A program made the translations under genes and the position numbers. Under the pieces are notes generated by a model. That model had not been told where the DNA came from. It searched no databases and saw only the letters and a list, made by a program, of their open reading frames with translations. Shown here in pieces: positions 11,224 to 21,857 of a stretch of DNA of 64,000 nt (positions are counted from its first letter, which is position 1; each line of letters opens with the position of its first letter). Source of the stretch: Pontederia crassipes (taxonomy: Eukaryota; Streptophyta; Magnoliopsida; Commelinales; Pontederiaceae); the NCBI GenBank assembly GCA_030549335.1, contig JAUKPH010000017.1, forward strand, positions 9,323,501 through 9,387,500, written 5' to 3'.

Positions 11224-12360
11224 ATGGTTCAACAAATGTTCAAATCAATTAGTGCTGCGAGTGCAATGCCTACGGGGGACAAACAACAGCCTACCACAAT
11301 AAAGAAAGTAGCTTTGAAGGAGTTGTCTAATGAATCTGGAAATATTATTAACAGGCCTCCTACATCCTCCGTGCCTTATAAAGAGAAAAGGCAAACAGAT
11401 CCTGTTAAGGTAACCAGTCCGGACTCTGACAAGTTATCTGGAATTAAGAGACAACAACCGGAGGGGATATCAAATCCTTCAAATTATCAGACCCCAAGCA
11501 AAACTGGTATAAATGGGAATCTGGTGTATGTACGCAGAAAGCTTGAAACTGAACAAGCGAAGGTTTGTGGCTGTGTCAACGTAGACAACGCAGTTTCCCC
11601 AGGATCAAGGAAGCACAGTGGTGCTAAGTCAAGCAAGCAACAGAGCCAGAATCTAGATAATAAGGAAGCTCCCAGTGCCACTGTGAATCCTTCGGCCTCC
11701 TCGCCTACAGCTCCATCAGCTGGCCACTCCGGTGAAAAGCCTTTCACTGTTATATCATTACAAGAAACTAGTCAATCGGCTAGTGCTGGAACCTCCGCTG
11801 TTATTCTTAATAACGTGGACAATCAGGATTGGAAAGATAGATTCATTCGCCTACAGATGTTTCTGAAAAGCTGTGACCAGTCAGGCCAGGAGGATTACAT
11901 GCAAAGTAAGCTTCTTTGTGGTCTTTGAGAGCTTTAGTTCAACTTGAATGCTGACTACTTTGATTTCTTCTTTTCTTTGACATAGCACTGCGATCTTTAT
12001 CTGCTGCTGGTCGAAGTATGCATGCTGTGGGATTAGAGAAAAGAGCAATCCACCTCTTGCTGGAGGAAGGTAAGTTTACCTTCTTCTATTGTTGTGTATA
12101 TATGCTATTAACAACAGTACCTTTCATTGGAAACCCTAGCTTTGTATGCATAATCAGTTGAAGTTAGTGATGCTTATTGTTTAGACATCAGATGGCAGTA
12201 AAATTCCTTTTTCCTGTTTTCAGGGAAGGAACTGCATCGAATGAAGATTCTGAATGTTCTGGGTAAAACTTCTTCAAATAACAGTTCCCCCGTTTTGTCT
12301 CAAGCTGCTTCCTTACAGTCCCAGTTTCCCGAGATGAGAAAGTCGGTAAACAATCACTGA
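11224..12360 (+). CDS. Conserved plant protein of unknown function, 300 aa
   Basis: Coding exons are 11224-11905, 11986-12069 and 12224-12360, with GT-AG introns and consistent phases, giving 300 residues. The start is the ATG giving MVQQMFKSISAA; upstream codons in the exon look untranslated. The first two thirds are low-complexity, rich in Ser, Gln, Lys and Pro, and probably disordered. The last third looks folded and helical: WKDRFIRLQMFLKSCDQ, RSLSAAGRSMHAVGLEKRA, then EEGKELHRMKILNVLGK. This C-terminal block has the look of a conserved plant-specific domain, but I cannot name the family, and no catalytic motif, signal peptide or membrane segment is visible. No neighbour suggests a role. 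Confidence 0.75.
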
Positions 12361-13431
12361 TGTACGAAGTTGTAGGTTGATCCATTTTAGAATGTACATT
12401 AAACGAAATTTTATGCTTTTGTTAGAGACGGCCTCTTGTGTTATGCCATTTTGTGATGTGACGAGCATTTTGGTCTAGGAAATCTGTGCTGTCTTGTGAT
12501 TCTTCTTGTAGTATATTGGTGGCTTCTTGTACCTCCACACGAGCATGAGATGCTGAAACTGTAATTAGACTAATGTTGCTATAATGTGTTTGCATTGCAT
12601 TAGAAAATGCCCTTTCACATATTCTCTGCCATGGTCTGCAAACACAGAAATGGCAATTATGTTCCTAAGACAACTCTCCAGGGTCATTCCCCCTCTGCCG
12701 CCATGGCATTGTGCATTAATTACGGAAGAGTGCCAAATATTTTTTTTAGTGCTAAGATATTAGAAATTTTTATTTCCAAAGAAAGATATTAAATGTTTTA
12801 TACTAAAGGTATATTATATTACGCTTTAAATTCGATTAAATGCAGACAAAAATTGGCAGGTTATTTATTGCTTTAAATTAAAGGTCGATTAATTTGAGGT
12901 CACGAAACTTTTCTTTTCCTGTGGATAATTTTTTTTAATTACATTGCATGCCTAACAATAACTCATCGAATATATCAGGGATGCTTATTTTTAATGCGTT
13001 GAACGAAGAAATCGCAAATGATAGTATAAAAATCAACATTTTGATGCAAAATAGGATATCGTATTGCAACGATTGATATAGATCATATGTAACAGATACC
13101 AATCTGATTAATCTTCATATATTTGGTAAACTTGTATCCAACTGGAATGAACAAACAACCTACTTAACTATCATAATTTAAAAGTAAAACTAAATCTATC
13201 ATTATTTTGATTGTGATTAATCTCTGAATTTTATCTGCGTAAAATGTGTTTGCATGCATCCTCTTCCAAAACAACCAATATTATCTTCGTTCATTGTGTG
13301 CTCCTACCAACTGCAAACTATACTTTATTAAAAGTAAAAATATATTCGTATGCTCTTTTTTCCATTGGCTAATTAATATTTAGAATAATATATATTCCAC
13401 CAAAATTTCTTAAGAAAAAAATCTTGTTCCC
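12361..13431. other. 3' UTR of the 300-aa gene, then AT-rich intergenic DNA
   Basis: The first 200-250 bases are probably the 3' UTR. The remainder to 13431 is AT-rich with no recognisable gene, RNA or repeat. Confidence 0.4.
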
Positions 13432-13439
13432 TATAAAAG
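13432..13439 (+). promoter_or_regulatory. TATA box of the C2H2 zinc-finger gene
   Basis: TATAAAAG lies about 250 bp upstream of the ATG at 13690, at the edge where AT-rich intergenic DNA gives way to C-rich leader sequence. Placement is plausible for a core promoter with a 5' UTR of roughly 200 bases. Confidence 0.5.
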
Positions 13440-13689
13440 AGGAGACAACAAATTAGGAAGATAGAAAAAAAAATGCAACAGAAAAAACCCCGCTAAAACC
13501 CTCCCGCCAGAAATAGCCGCCTAAAGTTGCACCATTTGGCCTAAGTGACGTAACTGATCGGTCTCTCTTTTAAATCCCCCCCTCAACGCCCACTTCGCGT
13601 CTCCTCTTCCACGACGCCACCACCACTCGCGGCCTCCCCTGCGGAGATCGATCGGCTCCTCCTCCTCATCGCTACTCCATCAGCTCAAG

Positions 13690-14559
13690 ATGAGCGCATC
13701 AGTTAGAGTTCAACTCCTACCTTGTCTTCCCGCCGCCGGCGGCGGCTTCGCTGCTGCAGGTGGCGCCGATGGAGGCGACGACCCGTCGCGCCGGAGGCGC
13801 AACCTCGATCGGACCCACGAGTTCGAACGCCACGTTGAAGAGGAGGAGAGCGACGAGAGCGAAAGAACTGCAGGGAGTGCTCCCCCTCTTCCTCCTCGAG
13901 GCCGCAGAGGGCGGAAGAACGCGGCTCCGGCGGCGCTGGTGCTGTGCCAGGTCTGCGGCCGGGGCTTCGCCTCCGACAAGGCGCTCCACGGCCACATGCG
14001 GACGCACCCGCAGCGCTCCTGGCGCGGAGTCCTGCCGCCTTCGATGCGGCCCGGGAGTGAGGAGGAGACCGCAGACTGCTTGATCCTGCTGTCCGGGGAC
14101 GGGCGCGCCGCCGAGCGGCGGAAGTACCCGTGCGCCAGCTGCGGAAGGGAGTTCGAGACTCGGCAGGCGCTCGGCGGCCACCGCGCGAGCCACAGGAAGC
14201 GGGAAGGGTGTCACGCGAGGGATGCCGGCAGACCGCCGGTGCAACTGCTTTGCGAGGCGGACTGCGCAGCTGAAACGTCGAGTCTGGTGAGGGGACCATC
14301 CCCTTCGGGGAACTCGGCGGGCGCTTCCACGTCGACTAACGCTGTGCAGGAAAAAGAGCTTACTTCCGAGGCCACGAGGAGGAGGCGGCGGCGGAGGAGA
14401 AGGGCATTGGATCTAAATCGGCCGCCACCGCCGCCGATGCAGACGTCAGACAGTAACAATGGGGACGGCAGCGGAAGTACGACTGACAGTGGCGCCGGAG
14501 ACGACAGAGGGGATCGCAACAAATTAAGTTCGATCTCCGGCGGCCGGAATAATATGTAA
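13690..14559 (+). CDS. C2H2 zinc-finger transcriptional repressor with EAR motif (ZAT/DAZ-like)
   Basis: A single uninterrupted 289-residue frame; intronless genes are usual for this plant family. Finger 1 is C86-x2-C89 ... H102-x3-H106 with core DKALHGHMRTH. Finger 2 is C148-x2-C151 ... H164-x3-H168 with the plant-specific QALGGH. The HPQRSWRG stretch after finger 1 resembles the ZAT2/ZAT3/DAZ group, which has HPERxWRG there. An arginine run at about 230-238 can serve as a nuclear signal and is followed at once by LDLNRPPP (240-247), an EAR repression motif that recruits TOPLESS-type corepressors. The expected role is a nuclear DNA-binding repressor. Finger 1 has KALHGH rather than QALGGH, a known variation. 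The gene is very GC-rich compared with its surroundings. The subgroup assignment is inference. Confidence 0.9.
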   Translation: MSASVRVQLLPCLPAAGGGFAAAGGADGGDDPSRRRRNLDRTHEFERHVEEEESDESERTAGSAPPLPPRGRRGRKNAAPAALVLCQVCGRGFASDKALHGHMRTHPQRSWRGVLPPSMRPGSEEETADCLILLSGDGRAAERRKYPCASCGREFETRQALGGHRASHRKREGCHARDAGRPPVQLLCEADCAAETSSLVRGPSPSGNSAGASTSTNAVQEKELTSEATRRRRRRRRRALDLNRPPPPPMQTSDSNNGDGSGSTTDSGAGDDRGDRNKLSSISGGRNNM

Positions 14560-14725
14560 CGGTGCCAAGTAGAAAGAAGAAGAGCAGGTGAATGTGGTGG
14601 TGGACGCTGATGCTGCTGCATGCATGGGAACTTTTAGTCTTCTCAACGCTTTGGAACTCTGCAGTATTTGTTTAATATATTTAGTTAGTCAAACATCAAT
14701 TTGATGTCTAGATAAATATAAATCT

Positions 14726-14980
14726 CTTCTTCTTCTTCTTCTTCTTCTTCTTCTTCTTCTTCTTCTTCTTCTTCTTCTTCTTCTTCTTCTTCTTCTTCTT
14801 CTTCTTCTTCTTCTTCTTCTTCTTCTTCTTCTTCTTCTTCTTCTTCTTCTTCTTCTTCTTCTTCTTCTTCTTCTTCTTCTTCTTCTTCTTCTTCTTCTTC
14901 TTCTTCTTCTTCTTCTTCTTCTTCTTCTTCTTCTTCTTCTTCTTCTTCTTCTTCTTCTTCTTCTTCTTCTTCTTCTTCTT
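14726..14980 (+). repeat. Uninterrupted (CTT)85 microsatellite
   Basis: 255 bp of perfect CTT repeats (GAA on the other strand), starting 167 bp after the zinc-finger stop codon. Not a single interruption is visible. The long arginine frame on the minus strand is only a translation of the repeat. Confidence 0.97.
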
Positions 14981-16988
14981 GACATTGGTGAAAAGAGAAA
15001 TAAATCTCTAGATAATTGTGTCATAACCTTATATGTACTATATCTTCGTATTATAAAACATATATGACATTTGTGTTGGCCCCTTTAGATGGATAATAGT
15101 AAGATTAGAGGTGGCATGATAGAATTTTTGGATACCAATCAATCATTGTGAGGTTGAGAAATGTGTACGTCTTATGTGAAATAGAGATACATTTTTTGTA
15201 TATGTATTATGTACAGCGAGGGAGGGACCGCGAGAGAGAGAGAGGGGGGGGGGGGTGATAAATAAATCTTTTGCAGAGAGAGAGAAGTGATAAATAAACC
15301 TTTTGCAAGGAACAAGAATCTCCCTTGGAACACGAAAAAATGTTATTAGAAGACTAGTATCAACGCCATCTAAAGATTATTTGTAAATAATGAATCCAAT
15401 TGATAACAAACGATAAATAGAAATCCAATTATTATTCTCACGAAAAGACTTTGCCATCTGATCAGAATTTAAGATCACAACTCATTCTACTCATCTGGAT
15501 TACTATTACTTTACAGTATCGATCGGTTAATCTCCGAATGAAGACAAAACGAATGATTCAGAAGAAACAAATATGTTGGACAAGTACCAAGGTTAAAAAT
15601 CTGCACATAGTTGATACGTAATTACTAATTCGTGAACAAGTGGCAGCATCATATTACAGTCCCATATAGAGAGAGAGAGAGATAGAGAGAGAGAGGGAGG
15701 GAGGGAGGGAGAGAGTCCCCTCCCTGCCTTGGTGAGTTCTTCCTGATCGGCTCCGAACATCTGATACATAGTCGATTGAATTGTCTGTGTCTGCCTGGAT
15801 CTTTTCTTCTGCACTTTTCCTGCCTGTTGCTTATTCTGAGCTGAAATTTACGGAGTGATGGAAGAACATCTCGCTGGGTCAGACTTCAGTTTGCCAGCAG
15901 GATTACTGCTAGTAAAGTAATATGGCAAAATTTTTTATATTTTCTTTGGATTCCACACTAAGTTAAATTTGTCTGTTAAAAAAAGTTGAACATGGATGGC
16001 TTAGGGAAGGGAGGAAAAAGAGTATGATGAAACTCGAAGGAAACAGGAAATGGCGCCGCGTGGCCGAAGACATTGGGAAAGGGCTGCTCCTGATGTGATC
16101 CAAGCCAAACTTTTTGGGAGAGATCGAGTCGTTGCCAAAAATAAATAAAGTTATATTCTTGGCTTGAAGACAAATCTAAAGCCGCCGCCTTCAATTTACA
16201 AAATATATGCAATTTTAAATTGCCCAAAGTTTCAAACCTACGACATGTAATTTTTACATTTCTCCAGTGCTAATTGATTTTTCCATCAATTTTTTCGGAG
16301 TAAGCATGGTGAATAATCTACAGTTGGTACATGTACTTTATTTTTATTATTTTCTTCTTTGTATTACATCAATTGATTTCCTTTTGTACTTGGAAAAAAA
16401 TATATGTTTTGAGGCATTTGATTGTGTGCCGGTCATGCAGTCATGCTAATGGCCTGGGGCTGTTCTGTTGTTGGATGCCTTGCAGCCTAAAACTAAGCAA
16501 AGGTGAGCTCTCTCTCTCTCCCTCTCTCTCTCTTGCTCCCACCCATAAAAATGACAACATAATCTAACGAACTTTGCCGAAATCTGAACAGTATTTTGAC
16601 TTAGCCGCATGCGCATATAACCTGTCAAATCAGATCCTCTCAAACTGCAGCCCAACCGACTTTTCGACAGATCATCAACAACGCATCCATCTACAGGAAG
16701 CAACTGAGGATGGGATCTTGGCTTTCAAGACATCCATTCTTTTGTTTCGAGCGCAAGGGATAGAGTGCTGACGGATGCGCCACTGAGCAATGCTGCAGCC
16801 ATTAAAAAGCTTCGAGAGGTGCCTCCGCTACAATGGGAGCTCTTTTGAAACTGAGGCGAGTTCTAATTCTGCAAGATCTCTGATAAATATAGTTCGGTGT
16901 GAGATTGAATCTGATGCTTGGTTGTGTTTGATTCCATTGCAGCAAAATATTTACCAGTTGCTGTTCGTGCTCGGCTGAGCCTTACAGA
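14981..16988. other. Intergenic region and probable 5' leader of the lyase gene
   Basis: No protein gene seen. Simple repeats occur: G/GA-rich tracts at 15217-15256 (with a local duplication of TGATAAATAAA), GA/GGGA at 15667-15715, and CT at 16506-16533. The last 450 bases probably contain 5' untranslated sequence of the lyase gene. A CAG acceptor near 16942 precedes the start codon in a frame with upstream stops, so a leader intron is likely. Confidence 0.35.
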
Positions 16989-19900
16989 ATGGCTGTGAGC
17001 ATACAAATAGAGTCCGATCACGTAAGATATATATCATTGTCGTAGTGAACTCCCTTGCGTTGTATTTGGTTACTTTGACTGCAGAATTGTTATTTCAGAA
17101 CAGTCCATTTATATAGATTTTAGACAATTGTGGGCATGAAATGGAATAAGCATGCAGGTCATGATTGATAATGGAATCTTACAACTGACCTTATCCAACC
17201 CTGGTGGACTTATTACCGGAATCAAATACTGTGGAGTCGACAACCTGTTGGAAGTTCTTAACAAAGAAGGAAATAGAGGGTGTGTCATTTGTGCTTTCTT
17301 TTGTCAGTTTACTTCATTTTCTTGTTGAAAAGAAAAAAAAAATCAGAATTGGTTAATGCAGGTACTGGGATCTTGTGTGGAATGAACCTCAGGGTTCTGG
17401 TACATTTGACGTGTGAGTAAAACGTTCATGACTTGCTATCCTTTTTTGCTTCTGCATTTGAACCAGGTTTATATAATCCATGACCGGCTTACAGGATTCA
17501 AGGAACAAAATTCCAAATTGCATATCAGGATGAAGATCAGGTAGAAGTGTCTTTCACAAGAAATTGGGACTCCTCCCTCAAAGGCAAGGTCGTTCCTTTG
17601 AACATTGACAAAAGGTACATTATTATTCATTTTCCTCTCTTACTTTCTTGCTAATTTCATTTTCAACTGGCCAAACTAGCAAGTTGAGAAGAATAAAAAA
17701 ATCTATAGGTTCATAGTTCTCCGAGGATGCTCAGGATTTTATACATATGCCATCTATGAACACCAAGAAGGCTGGCCAGACTTCAATTTGGGTGAAACTA
17801 GAGTGGCTTTCAAGCTTAGGAAAGATAAGTATGTGGCGCCGCGCCCCCTAGCTTTCTCATGTGTTTTGCTTCAATAATCATGCATGAATATAGTATATTA
17901 GCTATTTACTGGCTTCTATATGACACTTGAAAATCTTATGAGCTACCTCACGATCTCGAGGAAACAACCAGATGTTGTAGGCTTCTGAAATTTAATCATG
18001 GCAAAGATTACAGATTGTTTATTGTTTGAACTTCAATAGTATGTTATGTGCAGATTTCAGTACATGGCGATATCGGATAGTAGACAAAGAATCATGCCTT
18101 TTCCGGATGACCGCATGCCTAACAGATCACAGCAGTTAGCATATCCTGAGGCAGTCCTTCTCACTAATCCAATTAATCCTGATCTTAAAGGAGAGGTAAG
18201 TCTGTTTACATCCAAATGCTTTCTACTGACATCTTCATGAATTTTGGAGAAACACAAATTATACAACAGCTGAGTTTATAAAAGTGATTCTAAAGGTGGA
18301 TGACAAGTACCAATACTCCTGTGAAGACAAGGATATAAAGGTCCATGGTTGGATATCTTTCAATCCTCCTATTGGATTTTGGCAAATCACACCTAGTGAC
18401 GAGTTCCGAACAGGAGGCCCTCTTAAGCAGAATTTGACATCTCATGTCGGTCCAACTACACTTGCTGTAAGTATCACCTATCTATTAAAGTTCTGATATT
18501 TCTTATTCCTTGTTGATAAGTGATAGTTCTCAGCTTCTGAATGAATTCCTTGCTGACAAGTGATATCTCTTCTCTGATGCAAACCAAATGATCTTTGTTC
18601 GAAATACAAACTCCTAATCCTCAATATCTGGATATTGATATATGTTAATCATCCGGGTTGAATACCTGGTCCATTTTCTACTTTAGCTGCTTTTCATGAA
18701 ACTACAAGAACAAATGTTAATCAATTTCCCAAAAGAAATTTATTATGATCTCACTGAAGAAATCCAAATAGTAATGGGTCGCAATTTTCTTTTAATTTTA
18801 TCTTTAACAATTTATCAACTTGTTCATATATATATTTGCTTCATTATATCCATGTTTCTGTTTTATGTCGGTTTTGAGGTGAAAGATTCAGAGATTTATC
18901 CTTACACATTTTTTATTAGTAGCTTTGATACTTGTGTTGATTACTGCTCCAGTTTCCCTAAGTTTAAATCATAACACTAATCTTTTTGCTTTTTGTGACC
19001 TATAAGGTTTTCATTTTTATGGAAAAAATGATGAGATACAACAACGTGCTCTATGAGTTTTAAGATGTATTGCACAGAGTACACAAAGAAAACAACATAT
19101 TGTCAGCTTGTTTATATTGTTTCCTTGTGTGGCTCCTTCTCTGGTCTGAAAGTTGATTTCAAAGTCTTCGCAACCAAGAAACAAAATTTGCACAAACCAA
19201 ACTTATCACACATGTACCAAAGGCCAAAGTGAAAAAAGTTTCTGGTTTTGAAAGAATTTTTTTTTGTTTCGAGTTTTTGATGTTGCTACTATGTTAATTT
19301 TCTACCAAAATCTCTCTGCAGAAGACTTGGAAAGAAGGATTGCTCCGAAAATAATTAACCTACCTTTGTTCAATGAGATTTCAATGCTTAATAAATCATC
19401 GGGAAAAATTAAGTGTTTAATAGGAAGAAAGTTTTCTTGAAAGTGGTGAGTCTACCTTTGATTGATGAAAATTCTGATGTTTAATTATTTGGAAAAAATC
19501 AGTGCTCATTAGTATGATTCAAGATATATAAAATAATACATTTGTACAATATGACATGAACTTACAGGAAGTTGTATTAATTGACATCCTAAGGAACCAC
19601 TGAATGACTATGGTGATTTTTTAGACTTTGAGCATATATCTCTTTGATGTAATACCTGTATTTGCAATTTCAGATGTTTCTGAGTGCTCATTATGCTGGA
19701 GAAGATCTTGTTCCGAAATTTAGGAATGGAGAATACTGGAAAAAGGTCTTTGGCCCTGTGTTCATCTACCTTAATTCCAGTTTTGATAGAACAGAACCAC
19801 AACTTCTTTGGGAGGATGCCAAAGTACAGGTGATAAATCGAACTCGCTTAGAGAGTACAAGTAGATAATTAATTCCTTTTATTAACATCATGTTAAAACT

Positions 19901-21857
19901 ATATATACGTATACATATTTACACAGCATTTCTGGTCCTTGATTTTGTATGTTTGTTCAAAAGAACATAGAAGCTAAAGGGTGTTGGAACAACAGAATGA
20001 TACTTTTATGTTTTTATGCTTCCATGTTCATTGTGAAAACAGTGGCAGATTGAACGTGATTCTTGGCCCTACAATTTTCCAGTCTCAGATGACTTCCAAA
20101 AAGCCGAGCAACGAGGTTGCATTAATGGCAGATTACTAGTTCGAGATAAGTAAGGCCTGTTCTTATTAAATACACAGGAAATGTCTGGATATATTTCCTG
20201 TTCTGAAAGTAGTTTCATTCTCCGGATATATTTCTTTGCTAGTTGCACAAGTGAAATATTTCTTTTTGTATAGGTTCTTAAATGATGATTACATGCTTGG
20301 AAATGGTGCTTTTGTTGGCTTAGCTTTGCCAGGAGAAGCCGGATCTTGGCAACGAGAATGCAAGGTTATAACTGATAACATGTTATTCTATCTTTCCCAT
20401 ACTGCTTTCTTTTTACACTCATAAAATAATGTTTCAGGCATACCAATTCTGGACTAGAGCAGATACTGAAGGGTATTTCTCTATTAGAAACATCATAACT
20501 GGAGACTATAATCTTTATGCATGGGTTCCTGGATTTATTGGGGACTATAAACTAGATGCAACTATAACCATCACCTCAGGTAACTATCACAGTAGTTCAG
20601 TGTGTTTTAAATCATGATCTTGTAAATGATCCTGATCACATTTAGTATTAAATGAGCAGGATGCCAAACTGATTTAGGTGACCTTGTTTATGAACCTCCA
20701 AGGGATGGTCCGACCTTGTGGGAGATAGGCATTCCTGATCGTTCTGCTGCAGAGTTCTTTGTTCCGGATCCAAATCCTAACTATGTCAACAAACTCTATG
20801 TTGGTCATCCTGATAGGTTATTCAATATGCAGTTCTTAATCATTTGAAACTACGTATATCTATGTACTTTGGGAATGATGCCTACTAATGTGCATGTACG
20901 TCCTCTCTATTATGAATAATAGTCCACGCCATGTTGGAAACTCAAGTAAAGGAGTTGCTTTCAATTTGAAATTCTAAATGGAGTTTCCTCGCTAGTTTAA
21001 TATAATATTGAATGCTTTACTGAAACTTATGTTATTTCTTGACAGATATAGACAATATGGTCTATGGGAAAGATATGCGGATCTATATCCAGATGGTGAT
21101 CTGATTTATATTATTGGTGTCAGTGACTATAGGAAAGATTGGTTTTTTGCTCAAGTTACAAGGTTTGTTCTTCGGCATTGGATCTTTGAGCTCAACATAG
21201 CTCATGCACTATGCATACATGTGCCAATTCGTTTCGATTACCTCAGTCACTCCAACATTCAAGGTTTTTATAGTGTCAAAGTTGGGATGGAACTATGAAA
21301 ATTATCTTGTCTATGCAGTTTGTTGAGAAAACTATGAAAATTATTCACCTTCAACACACGTGAAATATCATTGCACTACTCAGGGTTTCTCTCTTTGTGA
21401 TTCCTTTGCAGGAAGACTGAACAAAACTCTTATCAGGCAACAACATGGCAAATAAAGTTCCAACTTGGAAGTATCAATCAAACTGGAGCCTATAAACTTA
21501 GAATAGCACTCGCATCCTCTGCCCTCTCGGAGTTGCAAGTATTTTCCCTCTCTCATTCCTAAATGTCAACATTTCCTCAGGTATCATCTTGATTGATCAA
21601 ATCCCTTATCTGTGTAGGTTCGGTTCAATGATTCAGCAGCAAGTCCTGCTCACTTCAGTACAGGACTAATTGGAAGGGACAATGTAATAGCTAGGCATGG
21701 AATACATGGTTTATATTGGCTGTTCAACATTGATGTACAGAGCACTAAGCTTGTTCAAGGGGACAATACAATCTACTTAACTCAGACTAGATGTCAAAGT
21801 CCTTTTCAAGGGATCTTGTATGACTATATTCGTATGGAGGGCCCCCGAGATAAGTAA
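16989..21857 (+). CDS. Rhamnogalacturonate lyase (polysaccharide lyase family 4), 15 exons, 631 aa
   Basis: Cleaves the rhamnogalacturonan I backbone of pectin by beta-elimination. Exons: 16989-17021, 17158-17279, 17362-17412, 17495-17614, 17709-17828, 18054-18195, 18296-18466, 19674-19829, 20043-20149, 20274-20364, 20438-20579, 20660-20816, 21046-21162, 21412-21538, 21618-21857. All junctions are GT-AG and in phase. The N-terminal catalytic domain contains NPGGLITGIKYCG, FKLRKDKFQYMAIS and DIKVHGWISF; Lys149 and His213 fall where the fungal family-4 lyase has its catalytic Lys and His. A fibronectin-III-like part follows (NIITGDYNLYAWVPGFIGDY), then a C-terminal carbohydrate-binding-like domain ending in GILYDYIRMEG. 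Length is normal for plants. The predicted start shows no signal peptide, although the enzyme family acts in the wall. Intron 7 is 1.2 kb. Confidence 0.93.

Noticed and set aside
13703-14299. Long open frames on the minus strand under the C2H2 gene
   Set aside because: Shadow frames of a GC-rich coding region; the + strand frame has both zinc fingers.
14689-15024. Minus-strand frame encoding a long arginine run
   Set aside because: It is only the translation of the (CTT)85 repeat on the other strand.
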